The translations under genes were made by a program, and so were the position numbers. From Algoriphagus ratkowskyi (GTDB taxonomy: Bacteria; Bacteroidota; Bacteroidia; Cytophagales; Cyclobacteriaceae): a stretch of 64,000 nucleotides of DNA. The notes under the pieces are model-generated. The model ran no database searches and was not told the origin of the DNA. It saw only the letters and a program-made list of their open reading frames with translations. The stretch's first letter is position 1. Each line of letters opens with the position of its first letter. The DNA lies in contig NZ_MSSV01000009.1 in the NCBI RefSeq assembly GCF_002150505.1, positions 229,899 to 293,898 on the forward strand, read 5' to 3'. Shown here piece by piece: positions 25,999 to 36,605 of this stretch.

Positions 25999-28900
25999 CT
26001 GACCAAATTTTTAAAGATTCTAGGCATTATACTGGGCGTAATTTTAGCGCTTATAATAATCCTGATTCTATTCATCAGAAGCCCATGGGGTCAGGGTATA
26101 GTTGTGGATAAAGCCACCAGTTATGTCTCAGGAAAAACAGGCACTGAAGTAGCTATAGAGCGTCTTTTCATTACTTTTTCAGGTAATATTTACTTAGAAG
26201 GTTTATACATTGCTGATACAAAAGGTGACACCTTAATTTACTCAAAAAACTTAGAAGCTGGAGTCGCTTTTGCACCACTTCTGAGTACTGGAAATATCAA
26301 TGTTACCAAGCTAGATTGGGAAGGCTTAAAAGCTAGGGTAACTCGCAGTGCGGTAACAGAAAAATTCAACTTTGATTTTTTAATTGAGGCGTTTGCTTCC
26401 CAACCTGCGGATTCCACCCTGACTTTAGCTGCTGACACCACGGCTTCAGATCCTTTGAAAATAAAACTTTCACCTATTTCTCTAAGGGATTTTGACATCA
26501 TGTTCTTCGATGAAGTGATGGGAATTGATGCTTCTATCTTGCTTGGGCAATTGGATGTCACAATTCCTGGATTGGATCTGGAAACTTACGAGTTTGACAT
26601 CAAAGAAATAGCTTTACAAAATACCAGAATCAAATATCATCAAACGAAACCTTTTCCTGCTACTGAAGAACCTGAGGAAGAACCACTAAGTCCAATACTG
26701 AACTTGGATAAATTAAACTTAACCAATGTTTCGGTAGATTATGTCAGCTTAGCGGATAGTCAGAAAGCACAAGTTCAAATCGGGAATTTACGTGTTGAAT
26801 TACCTGAAGCAAATCTAACAACCCAATCAGTCAAACTCACTACACTAGCGTTAGAAAAATCCTCGATTTTATTCCATGATTTCTATGAAGCCATTTTCAT
26901 CGAAACTGCCATTACCTCTCCTGCTGCCCCTTTTGAATGGCCAGCATGGATAGTGGAAGTAGATAGAATATCGATAGACTCTACCGACATCGAGTACAAA
27001 TCTGCAGATGTTTCCATCAAAAAAGGATACTTCAATCCGGAATCTATTGTCATTTCAAATCTTACTTTTGATGGCGAGAATTTATTTCTAAAGGATGAAA
27101 AAGTAAGCGCAAAAGTAAACACTATACATTTTTTAGAAGGCAGTGGTTTTGAGCTTAAAGAATTGAAATTCGGATTAGAGGCCGGAAATAATTCTATGGT
27201 TCTTTCGGATTTTCTATTGGCAACCAATCGCAGCACATTGGATGCAGTAGCATCATTGGAATACCCTTCCATTCAAGCATTGATAGATAATCCAGATGTT
27301 GTTCAGTTGGATTTGCTCGTAAATCAATCCTCCGTGGATGTGAGAGATAGTTATTTTTTCGCTCCAGAACTAGCCCAAGACACGCTGCTACGCGAACTTG
27401 ATGACGCTCCTTTCAACCTAGAGTTACAGGCACTAGGAAGTCTTAAATCTATGGATATCCGCAATGCCAGGATGAATTGGGGAGAAACTAGTTTCTCAGC
27501 AACAGGCTCTGCACAAAACATATTGGATGTAGATCTGCTAACATTTGATTTCCCAACAATTAAGCTCCATACGGATCGGGCAACTCTCCTGAAATTTGTG
27601 AAAGAGGAAGATTATGGGATTCAATTTCCTGAGCAAATAAATTTGCAAGCTACAGCGAGTGGGAAGCTGGATGATCTCTTGGCGAAGCTCAACCTTGAAA
27701 CTGAAATGGGGAATATCCAGTGGAACGGAGGCTATCAAAATAATGGTTTGCTCGCTTTTGATGCAGACCTCAATGTAGATCAGTTACAGCTAGGAAAGCT
27801 TCTAAAGATGCCTGAGCTGGACACGCTGACATTCCATCTTCTTGCAACGGGCTCGGGGTCTAGCCTCAATGATTTAAATGGGGAATTGACTTTCACTTTT
27901 GATCGCCTGAAACTATACGGAACTGATTATTCTGGATTGAAGCTGGATGGCAAATTAGTGGATGGAGCTGGTGATTTACGGTCAAGTTTGAACTCGGAGT
28001 TTTTGGATTACGATTTACTTACCAAAGTGGATTTAGATTCAATCAATTCAATCGTAGATCTTACGCTAGATCTCAAAGGTGCTGACTTTTTTGCACTTGG
28101 GCTCACAGGTAAAAGCGCGAGAACCAGATTCAACCTAGCCGCAAATTTCGAAGGAAATTTTGAAGAATTTGATTTCTCGTCGATCGTACAAAATGCAACT
28201 TTTTTATATGACAAAAAGAATTATCCAGTTGGCAGCCTCACGTTTGATGCAAGTGTTCGCGACGATTCTACCAGTGTAGATATCGCCAGTTCATTGATAA
28301 ATGGCTACATCCGAACTAATACTAATCCTGCGGATTTAACTACCGCAATTACAGAGCATTTCCGCCATTATCTAGACAAGGCAGATTCAATTCATTCTGT
28401 AGGAGAAGGGAAAATCGTGATGGATGTAGACATCAAAATTTCAGATGACCCATTACTTAGCGAGGTACTTTTACAAGGTATAGAGCAGTTTGATTCTGCT
28501 AGAATTAAGGCGCATTACATTCAAGAGATAGACTCGCTTACCGCGGATATAGAATTCCCATATGTGAATTATGCAGGTACCGAAGTGGATAGCTTGGGTC
28601 TTAGAATCCGATCTAATAAGGATATACTAAGGATGTATTTTGGTTTTCAGGCCCTAACTTCTGGCCCACTAAATATGGGTAAGACCTTTCTCACTGGTCA
28701 ACTGGCTGACTCAAGATTATATTTTGATTTTCATTCTTACCAAGAGGACGAGCGAAAATACCACGTGTCCTCAGATATCGGCTTGGCAGGGGATACCCTT
28801 AGTTATCACGTTTCATCTATTGATCTTATACTTGAAGGAGAGCAATGGCAAGTGGCGGAGAAAAACTTGGTGAAATACTCTGGCGAAAGTCTGGAATTCA

Positions 28901-31038
28901 AAGATTTTAAATTTACCAGAGACAATCAAGAAATCTCTTTTGTCAATAACGTGGAAGAATCCACCGATGAAAATATTGCATTAGTATTCAACGACTTCAG
29001 ATTATCTACAATTACAAGTTTATTAAATCCCGAAGAGATAATAGCTGGAGGCAATATGAACGGAAGATTGGTGGTAGAAAATCCCTTCGGTGCATTGGGA
29101 TTATTAGGTGAGTTGAAAATCGACAGTCTTAAAGTTGTCGATGTCCCTCTTGGAAATCTGAATTTGGAGGCGACAGCAAAAAGTCTCGGAAATTATGCGT
29201 TAGCTCTAGATCTGAAAGATGGTGGATTTGACCTTGATCTAACAGGAGATTTTGTAGCAAATGAGGCTGGTGGAGATTTTGATATCAAACTTGATCTGAA
29301 CAGGATTGAAATGGAAAAAATAGCTGCGCTTACACAAGATCAAATAGTGAATGCAGCTGGATATCTATCCGGAACAATTACAGCCAATGGGACCACAGCC
29401 GAACCTCGATACGCAGGTGAAGTCCAGTTCCATGAAGCATCCTTTGTCCCAGCGCAACTCAGCACTAAATACCTCCTCTCTAACGAGAAACTCAACTTAG
29501 ATAATGAAGGTATTTACTTTGAAAAATTTACTTTCCGTGATGCAGATAACAACACATTTGCCATCAACGGCATGATAGGCACAGAAAGTTATCTTAATCC
29601 AACATTTGATTTGCAGCTTACTGCGGACAATTTTATGGCGGTCAATTCTACCGACAAGGATAATGAGTTAATCTATGGCAAAGCCACGCTTAGCGCAGAT
29701 GTCAGCATAGAAGGAGACTTAGTGCTCCCAGTGGTTAAGGCTAACCTTACAATCAAAGACAATACCGATCTTACCATTATCATCCCTAAATCTGAGCTTG
29801 ATCTGGTGGAAAGACAGGGCGTAGTTATGTTCGTCAATAAAGATAATCCTGATGATATTCTCACCCGTCAACTGGAAGAAACTACGGCTGCTTTTTCAGG
29901 ATTCGATATACAGGCGATTTTAAATATCGATCCTATAGCACTTTTCACAATCGTAATAGATCCAGCTACAGGCGACAATCTAAAAGTAGGTGGGCAAGCC
30001 GATCTGCAAATGGATATCAATCCTAATGGACGTATCACCTTAAGTGGAAATTTTGAGATTTCTACCGGACACTATGAAATGTCCCTTTATAATCTAGTGA
30101 GTAAAAAATTCGACATCAATCCAGGTAGCAGAATCACTTGGAATGGCGACCCTATGGATGCCAATTTAGACATTCGCGCTATCTATAGAGTAGAAACCGC
30201 AGCTTCACAACTCATGTCTGCGCAGCTTACCGGAAGTAATAATGAAACCCAATCGCAGTACCAACAACAACTTCCTTTCTTGGTTTATCTGAATGTAAAT
30301 GGAGATTTACTTAAACCAGAAATTTCGTTTTTGCTGGATATGCCTGAAAACCAACGAGGAGCTTTTGGCGGAAATGTATATTCTCGAGTACTTCAAATCA
30401 ATGAGCAGGAAGATGAATTGAATAAGCAAGTATTCTCGCTTCTCGTACTTAATAGATTCTTCCCTTCTACTGGAAGTGATGGCTCTGGTGGCGGTGCAGA
30501 ATCTATCGCGAGAAATTCTGTTAGTCAGGTTCTTTCTGATCAAATGAATGCCCTTTCTAGCAAACTCTTCGGAGACAGTGGTTTCCAAGTAGGTTTTGAT
30601 GTGGATAGCTATCAGGATTTCCAATCGGGCAGAGCTACAAATAGAACAGACTTAAACATCAATGCGAAGCAAACGCTTTTTGATGATCGCTTGATTGTAC
30701 AGGTAGGAAGTCAAGTCGACATAGAAGGAAGTTCTCAGGGCTCTGACCAAGCAAATTCCATTCTTGCAAATGTTAGTTTTGAATATCTGCTGACAGAAGA
30801 TGGGCGATGGAGAATTCGTGCTTTTCGCAAAAACCAGTTTGAAAGTATCGTCGATGGACAGCTAGTAGTTACAGGCGGCGGTTTGATTTTCAATCGGGAA
30901 TTCAATGCTTTCGCAGAATTATGGAAAACTCCTATCTCTTCATCTGGTAAAACAAATCCAATCGATGAATTGGAGAAAAAAAACAAAAAGGAAAAGAAGA
31001 AAAATCGGGCTAAAGAATCAGAAGAAAATGAGGATTAA
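25999..31038 (+). CDS. tamB: translocation/assembly module protein TamB
   Basis: Very large inner-membrane-anchored periplasmic bridge protein, about 1680 residues, working with an Omp85 partner in outer-membrane protein or lipid transport. The first conventional start is GTG at 26104. Starting there removes the N-terminal membrane anchor. The same frame is open upstream to 25984 and encodes KFLKILGIILGVILALIII and FIRSPWGQG, exactly the expected TamB anchor. No ATG or GTG exists there, so a CTG (25999) or ATT (25987) start is inferred. The body is long repetitive beta-sheet typical of AsmA/TamB bridges. The C-terminal TamB domain has GHYEMSLYNLVSKKFDI and ends in a Lys/Glu-rich tail. It overlaps tamL by 11 bases. 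Confidence 0.9.
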   Translation: MTKFLKILGIILGVILALIIILILFIRSPWGQGIVVDKATSYVSGKTGTEVAIERLFITFSGNIYLEGLYIADTKGDTLIYSKNLEAGVAFAPLLSTGNINVTKLDWEGLKARVTRSAVTEKFNFDFLIEAFASQPADSTLTLAADTTASDPLKIKLSPISLRDFDIMFFDEVMGIDASILLGQLDVTIPGLDLETYEFDIKEIALQNTRIKYHQTKPFPATEEPEEEPLSPILNLDKLNLTNVSVDYVSLADSQKAQVQIGNLRVELPEANLTTQSVKLTTLALEKSSILFHDFYEAIFIETAITSPAAPFEWPAWIVEVDRISIDSTDIEYKSADVSIKKGYFNPESIVISNLTFDGENLFLKDEKVSAKVNTIHFLEGSGFELKELKFGLEAGNNSMVLSDFLLATNRSTLDAVASLEYPSIQALIDNPDVVQLDLLVNQSSVDVRDSYFFAPELAQDTLLRELDDAPFNLELQALGSLKSMDIRNARMNWGETSFSATGSAQNILDVDLLTFDFPTIKLHTDRATLLKFVKEEDYGIQFPEQINLQATASGKLDDLLAKLNLETEMGNIQWNGGYQNNGLLAFDADLNVDQLQLGKLLKMPELDTLTFHLLATGSGSSLNDLNGELTFTFDRLKLYGTDYSGLKLDGKLVDGAGDLRSSLNSEFLDYDLLTKVDLDSINSIVDLTLDLKGADFFALGLTGKSARTRFNLAANFEGNFEEFDFSSIVQNATFLYDKKNYPVGSLTFDASVRDDSTSVDIASSLINGYIRTNTNPADLTTAITEHFRHYLDKADSIHSVGEGKIVMDVDIKISDDPLLSEVLLQGIEQFDSARIKAHYIQEIDSLTADIEFPYVNYAGTEVDSLGLRIRSNKDILRMYFGFQALTSGPLNMGKTFLTGQLADSRLYFDFHSYQEDERKYHVSSDIGLAGDTLSYHVSSIDLILEGEQWQVAEKNLVKYSGESLEFKDFKFTRDNQEISFVNNVEESTDENIALVFNDFRLSTITSLLNPEEIIAGGNMNGRLVVENPFGALGLLGELKIDSLKVVDVPLGNLNLEATAKSLGNYALALDLKDGGFDLDLTGDFVANEAGGDFDIKLDLNRIEMEKIAALTQDQIVNAAGYLSGTITANGTTAEPRYAGEVQFHEASFVPAQLSTKYLLSNEKLNLDNEGIYFEKFTFRDADNNTFAINGMIGTESYLNPTFDLQLTADNFMAVNSTDKDNELIYGKATLSADVSIEGDLVLPVVKANLTIKDNTDLTIIIPKSELDLVERQGVVMFVNKDNPDDILTRQLEETTAAFSGFDIQAILNIDPIALFTIVIDPATGDNLKVGGQADLQMDINPNGRITLSGNFEISTGHYEMSLYNLVSKKFDINPGSRITWNGDPMDANLDIRAIYRVETAASQLMSAQLTGSNNETQSQYQQQLPFLVYLNVNGDLLKPEISFLLDMPENQRGAFGGNVYSRVLQINEQEDELNKQVFSLLVLNRFFPSTGSDGSGGGAESIARNSVSQVLSDQMNALSSKLFGDSGFQVGFDVDSYQDFQSGRATNRTDLNINAKQTLFDDRLIVQVGSQVDIEGSSQGSDQANSILANVSFEYLLTEDGRWRIRAFRKNQFESIVDGQLVVTGGGLIFNREFNAFAELWKTPISSSGKTNPIDELEKKNKKEKKKNRAKESEENED

Positions 31039-33322
31039 AGGATTCATATCAGCTATTTATTTAATTCTACTTGCAGCTATTCTCAGCTGTAGTGTGAAAA
31101 AGTATATCCCTGAGGATGAGTTTCTATACACGGGAGCAACTCTTGATGTGCAGACAGAAGCTGACATCAAAGACCTTAAGGATTTAGAGGAAGAGCTGGA
31201 AGGCCTACTTCGTCCAGAACCTAATTCCAAAATTCTTGGGATGTACGTGGGGCTTTGGGCACATTACAAGGCGACTAAAGACAAACCTGGGTTCATCAAT
31301 CGCTTTTTAAATAAAAAGCTAGGTGAAGAACCTGTCTATTTCAGTCAAGTAACGCCTAGCCGTACCGAAGATCTAATCTTAAATAGGCTTGAAAACAGAG
31401 GTTTTTTTTATAGTCGCGCCAATTCAGAAGTTAGCAGAAAAAACAAATTTGCTGAAGTAGCCTACACTGCTTCCATATCCGAACCATATACACTTAGCCA
31501 GGTTGAAGTGGAGCGGGACAGCATGGAAATTGACAGAGAAATCATCGCATTGATGAAAGAAACCACGCTGGATTCAGGTAGTCGGTTTGATCTAAACACT
31601 CTGAAATTTGAAAGAAATCGAATTGATTCAGCGCTCAAAGCAAAGGGTTACTATAATTTTAACAGTGACTACCTCATCTTCGAAGCAGACACCAATATTT
31701 CAGACAGCGCAAGGAGTTTCAAACTTTACCTTCGAATGAAGCAAAATGTCCCTAAAAACGGGATCATACCTTACAAAATTGACTCAATCCTTGTTTTCCC
31801 AAACTACTCAATCGATGAAAATGGGGAGAAAATAGACACAGTTTATTTAGACGGGAAAAATTTCATTCAGGGAAATGACACATTCAAACCAGAACTTTTG
31901 AACGAGTATATTCTCATCCAAAAGGACCAGCGATACGATCCAACTCTTTCCAGACTTTCGAGCAATAGACTGAGTTCTATTGGCAACTACAAATTTGTCA
32001 ATCTAAGGTATGAGGAGCTATTCACTTCAGATTCTCTTGGGCATCTCAAGGCTAGTTTCTATTTATCTCCCTTAACCAAAAGATCAGTCAGAGCCGAGTT
32101 ATTGGGAGTTTCCAAATCAAATAATTTCGCTGGGCCGGCCTTAAATCTGGTCTACAGAAACAGAAATCTATTCAATGGTGGCGAGACTTTTAATCTAACT
32201 GGAAGGATTGGATATGAATTTCAGATTGCCGGAGGAGAGGGCAGAAAGGGACTAGAGTCATTGGAACTCGGTTTATCAGCTAATCTTATTTTTCCACGAG
32301 TGATCTTTTTTGTACCTATCAAAGATAAATTCAGTTACTCTGTCCCTAAAACAAAAATGGGTATTGGTGTCGAATATTTAAGTCGCGGTGGATTGTATAA
32401 TCTCAATTCAGTTTCTGCCAACTATGGCTATTTCTGGAATGCAAATAAATATGCTTATCACGAAATCAACCCGATTAGTGTGAGTCTGGTGAATCTCAGC
32501 AAAACTTCGCCTGAGTTTGATAAGATTCTTGATGATAATCCATTTTTAAAACGAAGTTTCGAGCAGAATTTTATCGCTGGACTTAATTATACATTTAACT
32601 ATAACAAGCTAAATGACAGATACCGAACTCATGGGTACTTTCTGGGTGCCAGCCTTGATTTCGCAGGAAATGCATTGAATCTCATCGATAAAATGGGAGA
32701 CAAAGAGGATGGGAAGATTCTTGGCCTAGAGTATGCCCAGTACGGCAAATTAGATCTTGATCTTCGATATCATTATAACATAGACCAAAATCAAACAATT
32801 GCGACACGTATATTTGCAGGATTTGGTTTACCATTTGGCAATTCTGAGTCCTTGCCCTACATCAAGCAATACTTTTCTGGAGGACCTAATAGCGTAAGGG
32901 CATTCCGAATCCGATCTATAGGTCCTGGAACGTATCGCCCAGAAGACTTCGATGTTAATTCCTATTTCGATCAAACAGGTGATATCCGAATCGAAGGAAA
33001 TATAGAGTATCGCTTTCCTATTGTTTCCTTCCTAAAAGGAGCATTGTTTGCGGATGCTGGAAATATTTGGTTGATCAACGAAAACGAAGCTCTTCCAGGC
33101 GGGAAATTCACCTCCGATTGGTGGAATGAAATGGCCGTAGGTACGGGTGTTGGATTGCGAGTAGACATCCAGTTTTTCGTGATTCGATTAGATCTAGCGA
33201 CACCAGTTCGCATACCATACCTGCCAGAAGGAGAACGATGGGGGAACACTTTTGATATAGGAAGTAAAACATGGAGGAAAGAAAATTTGATTTTCAATTT
33301 TGCTATTGGATATCCTTTTTAA
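31028..33322 (+). CDS. tamL: translocation and assembly module lipoprotein TamL (BamA/TamA family)
   Basis: Outer-membrane Omp85 partner of TamB. The start at 31028 (MRIKGFISAIYLILLAAI) is preferred because it yields a lipoprotein signal with a Cys right after LLAAILS, as in Bacteroidota TamL. The longer frame reads into the tamB tail and is Lys/Arg-rich nonsense. POTRA-like domains span about residues 25-380. The C-terminal beta-barrel begins near residue 380 and carries the Omp85 motif region SGGPNSVRAFRIRSIGPG, a form of the VRGF/Y loop. It ends in an aromatic residue (NFAIGYPF). The 11-base overlap with tamB argues for coupled translation of the two halves of one envelope-spanning machine. 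Confidence 0.93.
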   Translation: MRIKGFISAIYLILLAAILSCSVKKYIPEDEFLYTGATLDVQTEADIKDLKDLEEELEGLLRPEPNSKILGMYVGLWAHYKATKDKPGFINRFLNKKLGEEPVYFSQVTPSRTEDLILNRLENRGFFYSRANSEVSRKNKFAEVAYTASISEPYTLSQVEVERDSMEIDREIIALMKETTLDSGSRFDLNTLKFERNRIDSALKAKGYYNFNSDYLIFEADTNISDSARSFKLYLRMKQNVPKNGIIPYKIDSILVFPNYSIDENGEKIDTVYLDGKNFIQGNDTFKPELLNEYILIQKDQRYDPTLSRLSSNRLSSIGNYKFVNLRYEELFTSDSLGHLKASFYLSPLTKRSVRAELLGVSKSNNFAGPALNLVYRNRNLFNGGETFNLTGRIGYEFQIAGGEGRKGLESLELGLSANLIFPRVIFFVPIKDKFSYSVPKTKMGIGVEYLSRGGLYNLNSVSANYGYFWNANKYAYHEINPISVSLVNLSKTSPEFDKILDDNPFLKRSFEQNFIAGLNYTFNYNKLNDRYRTHGYFLGASLDFAGNALNLIDKMGDKEDGKILGLEYAQYGKLDLDLRYHYNIDQNQTIATRIFAGFGLPFGNSESLPYIKQYFSGGPNSVRAFRIRSIGPGTYRPEDFDVNSYFDQTGDIRIEGNIEYRFPIVSFLKGALFADAGNIWLINENEALPGGKFTSDWWNEMAVGTGVGLRVDIQFFVIRLDLATPVRIPYLPEGERWGNTFDIGSKTWRKENLIFNFAIGYPF

Positions 33323-33387
33323 TAAATCCTTAGAACCTGAATTGTACAGTATCTTAGGTTAAAATTATTATTAACCCATCAGATATC

Positions 33388-35271
33388 ATGAAATTCCCTT
33401 CACTAACTCAACTTCAAACTGATGGGAAAAACGCAGCTTTTCGCTTTCCATTTAGCTTGCTGTTCGGGGTTTTGGCTGCAGCCTTAAGCATTTACCTTAT
33501 CGACTCGGAACCTACGGATAAGCTCTGGCTCCTTAATCTTCTCCTTACTTTTGCACTTGGCATTCCCTTGTACTTTTGCATTGATGTCCTTGCCGAAAAA
33601 AATAAGTTCAACACACTACAAAGACAGATTTCTTGGTTGATTGGACTAGTTTTCTTGGGTTTAATTTACTTAAGCTTCCCCGCTGAAGACACCTTTTCGA
33701 ATACTCGAGTTCCCTACATCAGGTATGCTATTTACAATTTGGCAATTCACTTGATGGTTGCGTTCCTACCTTATTTTGGAAGTGATAATCAGGAGAGATT
33801 TTGGAATTACAATAGGATTTTATTTACTAGGCTGATTACGGGAGTCTATTATTCTTTAGTGCTTGTAATTGGAATCAGCCTTGCTCTATTAGCCATCGAT
33901 GCGCTTTTCGACGCCAACATAGACGGGAAGATCTATCCACAGATTTTCACACTTACTATCGGGATTTTCAACACTTGGTTTTTCCTTGCGGGTATCCCGA
34001 GGTCCTTTGAAAATGAGGTTTCTTTGGATGACTATCCTAAAGGATTAAAGATTTTCACCCAGTTTATCCTTATTCCACTTCTGCTGGTTTATCTCTGCAT
34101 CCTGTATTTCTATGGTGCGAAAATTATCATCACGGGGGACTGGCCAAAGGGTATCGTGACATATATGATCGTAGCAATATCGGTACTGGGAATTTTCACC
34201 AATCTGCTTCTTTATCCCTACCAAACGTGGAAAGAAAGTGATTGGATTAAGACCTTTCATCGAGGATATTATCTAGCGCTTATCCCATTGGTCATCCTTC
34301 TTTTCTTAGCAATAGGCATTCGGATTCAAGACTATGGACTTACTGTAAATCGATACATTATTACCTTGATGGGGTTTTGGCTCGCTTTCATATCTCTCTA
34401 TTTTTCCTTTGGAGCCAAGAACATCAAGATTATTCCCCTTTCCCTATCCATTTTTATGATTTTAGCATCTTTTGGCCCTTGGGGAATGTTTAGCCTCAGC
34501 GAAAGAATTCAGCGAAACCGACTTTCTGAGATTTTGACAGAAAACAACATCTTAATTAATGACAAAATCCAACAGGAAGTCAAGTGGGATATCGGACAAA
34601 ATGGGAACCTCAAACCTCAAGTCGAATTACGAACAAAATCACTACCACGAGAGGACATGAACGAGGTCAATTCCATCCTCCAATACTTGGAAGATTATCA
34701 TGGCATGGAGAACATCTATCCATGGTTTGAGCAAGATTTGAAAACGCTCTTAGATAAATCGAAAGACTCTCTTACAAATCCCACTCCCCTTCCAAGTAAA
34801 CTCGTCATCGAATCGATGAATTTGACATATGTCTCGTATTATGACATGCAGAGTTCTTCTGAATATTACAAAGAGCTAACACTAGTGGTAGAACCTGATT
34901 TTCAGTTAACGATTTCCGGCTATGACTACATGCGTCACATCACTGTAGGTGCTGGGAATCAGCGAGAGGAATCCTTTGCTGACCGCAAATATCACGTGAC
35001 ATTAGGAAAGGACAACAAAGCAATCCTTATCCTAAAATGGGCTGAAGGATCGATAACAATAGATTGCTCAGATTATTTGAAAGACCTTCTCAACCAATAC
35101 GGCAGCGGATATCACACTATACCTTCCGAGGAATTAGTCATTATTAGAAATAAGAATGATCTGGAAATCAAACTACAAATCAGCTCGGTTACGATAACAA
35201 ATTCGGGAGACGAACTAATGCTACAAAGTTTAGAAGGGTTTTTGCTAGTCAAAGAAATATCAGAGAGATAA
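33388..35271 (+). CDS. DUF4153 domain-containing membrane protein
   Basis: 627 residues: about ten to twelve transmembrane helices over residues 25-380, then a soluble C-terminal region of about 240 residues. The membrane part begins AFRFPFSLLFGVLAAALSIY and includes FNTWFFLAGIPRSFE, both characteristic of DUF4153. The soluble tail (LVIESMNLTYVSYYDMQSSS and following beta strands) is typical for Bacteroidota members. Function is unknown. It lies 65 bases after tamL and before cbpA. A weak transcriptional link to the envelope module is possible. Confidence 0.88.
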   Translation: MKFPSLTQLQTDGKNAAFRFPFSLLFGVLAAALSIYLIDSEPTDKLWLLNLLLTFALGIPLYFCIDVLAEKNKFNTLQRQISWLIGLVFLGLIYLSFPAEDTFSNTRVPYIRYAIYNLAIHLMVAFLPYFGSDNQERFWNYNRILFTRLITGVYYSLVLVIGISLALLAIDALFDANIDGKIYPQIFTLTIGIFNTWFFLAGIPRSFENEVSLDDYPKGLKIFTQFILIPLLLVYLCILYFYGAKIIITGDWPKGIVTYMIVAISVLGIFTNLLLYPYQTWKESDWIKTFHRGYYLALIPLVILLFLAIGIRIQDYGLTVNRYIITLMGFWLAFISLYFSFGAKNIKIIPLSLSIFMILASFGPWGMFSLSERIQRNRLSEILTENNILINDKIQQEVKWDIGQNGNLKPQVELRTKSLPREDMNEVNSILQYLEDYHGMENIYPWFEQDLKTLLDKSKDSLTNPTPLPSKLVIESMNLTYVSYYDMQSSSEYYKELTLVVEPDFQLTISGYDYMRHITVGAGNQREESFADRKYHVTLGKDNKAILILKWAEGSITIDCSDYLKDLLNQYGSGYHTIPSEELVIIRNKNDLEIKLQISSVTITNSGDELMLQSLEGFLLVKEISER

Positions 35272-35380
35272 CATGCTGATTTTCCATCCTAAAATCATTC
35301 TCAGTATCTTGTTTACAAGAAACTCAAACTTGAATTTCGGATTCCATTTTTCTACCCTAAAGTAAATTTCAGTAAAAAAT

Positions 35381-36280
35381 ATGGCATTCATAGATTACTA
35401 TAGCATCCTGGGCATTGACAAAAATGCTAGTGAGGCAGACATCAAAAAAGCCTTCCGAAAACAAGCCCGGAAGTATCATCCCGACGTAAATTCTGACGAT
35501 AAGACTGCGGAGCACAAATTCAAGGAAGTAAATGAGGCTAATGAAGTTCTCAGCGACCCTGAAAAGCGTAAGAAATACGACAAGTACGGAAAGGACTGGA
35601 AGCAAGCTGATCAGTTTGACCAAGCTGGAGGAAGACAGCAGCGCAGTCAAGGAAATCCTGGGGCTGGTTTTGGTGGCCAAGGTTTTGGAGGAGCAGATTA
35701 TTCAGATTTCTTCGAGTCCATGTTTGGTGGATCTGGAGGAGGTTTCAGGCAAGGAGGTCGCAGTGCCAAGTTCAAAGGGCAGGATTTCAATGCAGAACTT
35801 CAGCTGAGTATTCATGATGCTCACGAAACTCACAAGCAAATTCTCACTGTCAATGGAAATAATATCCGCCTGACGATCGCTGCTGGCATTGCAGATGGGC
35901 AGACGATTAAGATCAAAGGAAAAGGAGCTTCTGGAGTTAATGGCGGGCCAAACGGAGACTTGTACATTAAGTTTATGATCAACAATAACACTAAATTCCA
36001 GCGTGAAGGAGATAATCTTTATTCTTCAGTTGAACTGGATCTCTATACAGCCTTGCTCGGCGGGGAGCTTCTGGCAGATACATTTGACGGAAAAGTCAAA
36101 CTTAAAGTAGCTCCAGAAACTCAAGCCGGAACCAAAGTGAGACTCAAAGGAAAGGGATTTCCTGTCTATAAAAAAGAAGGAGAATTTGGAGATTTGATCC
36201 TTACATATTCCATCAAAAACCCAACGAATCTGACGGCAGAAGAGAAGAAGTTATTTGAACAACTCCAAAAACTACGATAA
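35381..36280 (+). CDS. cbpA: CbpA-type DnaJ family co-chaperone
   Basis: J-domain protein that stimulates DnaK ATPase and binds curved DNA in relatives. Residues 1-70 form the J domain with HPD at 33-35. A Gly/Phe-rich linker (about 85-130, [16 protein letters not shown]) follows, then the DnaJ C-terminal beta-sandwich domains. There is no zinc-finger CxxCxGxG repeat, which separates it from DnaJ itself and fits CbpA (299 residues). It is followed immediately by its known type of modulator, cbpM. Confidence 0.93.
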   Translation: MAFIDYYSILGIDKNASEADIKKAFRKQARKYHPDVNSDDKTAEHKFKEVNEANEVLSDPEKRKKYDKYGKDWKQADQFDQAGGRQQRSQGNPGAGFGGQGFGGADYSDFFESMFGGSGGGFRQGGRSAKFKGQDFNAELQLSIHDAHETHKQILTVNGNNIRLTIAAGIADGQTIKIKGKGASGVNGGPNGDLYIKFMINNNTKFQREGDNLYSSVELDLYTALLGGELLADTFDGKVKLKVAPETQAGTKVRLKGKGFPVYKKEGEFGDLILTYSIKNPTNLTAEEKKLFEQLQKLR

Positions 36281-36281
36281 G

Positions 36282-36584
36282 ATGGCACAGCAAGAATTGA
36301 TATTGATAGAGACGCTCTGTACACATTATGAAGTCGAGATCTCATTTGTGGACACACTTTACAGTTTGGGTCTGATCGAAATTCATACCATAGAACAGGT
36401 GAGGTTTATTCCCGAAGAGAATGTTGGTGATTTGGAAAAAATGATCCGAATCCATCAGGATCTTGAGGTCAATCCAGAAGGCATCGATGTGATACTCAAC
36501 TTGCTCAGCAAAGTAGATGATTTAAAAAACGAGCTCGCCGAAACAAAAAGCAAACTGAGACGCTTTGAACTTACTCACCCATAA
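36282..36584 (+). CDS. cbpM: chaperone modulator CbpM
   Basis: Small MerR-HTH-like protein (100 residues) that binds the J domain of CbpA and inhibits its co-chaperone and DNA-binding activities. The ATG one base after the cbpA stop is used (MAQQELILIETLCTHYEVE). An earlier in-frame ATG lies inside cbpA. An N-terminal helix-turn-helix with LYSLGLIEIHTIEQVRFI is followed by a C-terminal coiled coil (LLSKVDDLKNELAETKSKL). Sequence alone might be hard to place, but the position after cbpA makes the call firm. Confidence 0.88.
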   Translation: MAQQELILIETLCTHYEVEISFVDTLYSLGLIEIHTIEQVRFIPEENVGDLEKMIRIHQDLEVNPEGIDVILNLLSKVDDLKNELAETKSKLRRFELTHP

Positions 36585-36605
36585 ATAAACTACCCAAATT
36601 TAACT

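Noticed and set aside
30905..31027. Upstream extension of tamL inside tamB
   Set aside because: It reads Lys/Arg-rich sequence from the tamB tail in another frame and would mask the lipoprotein signal that starts at 31028.
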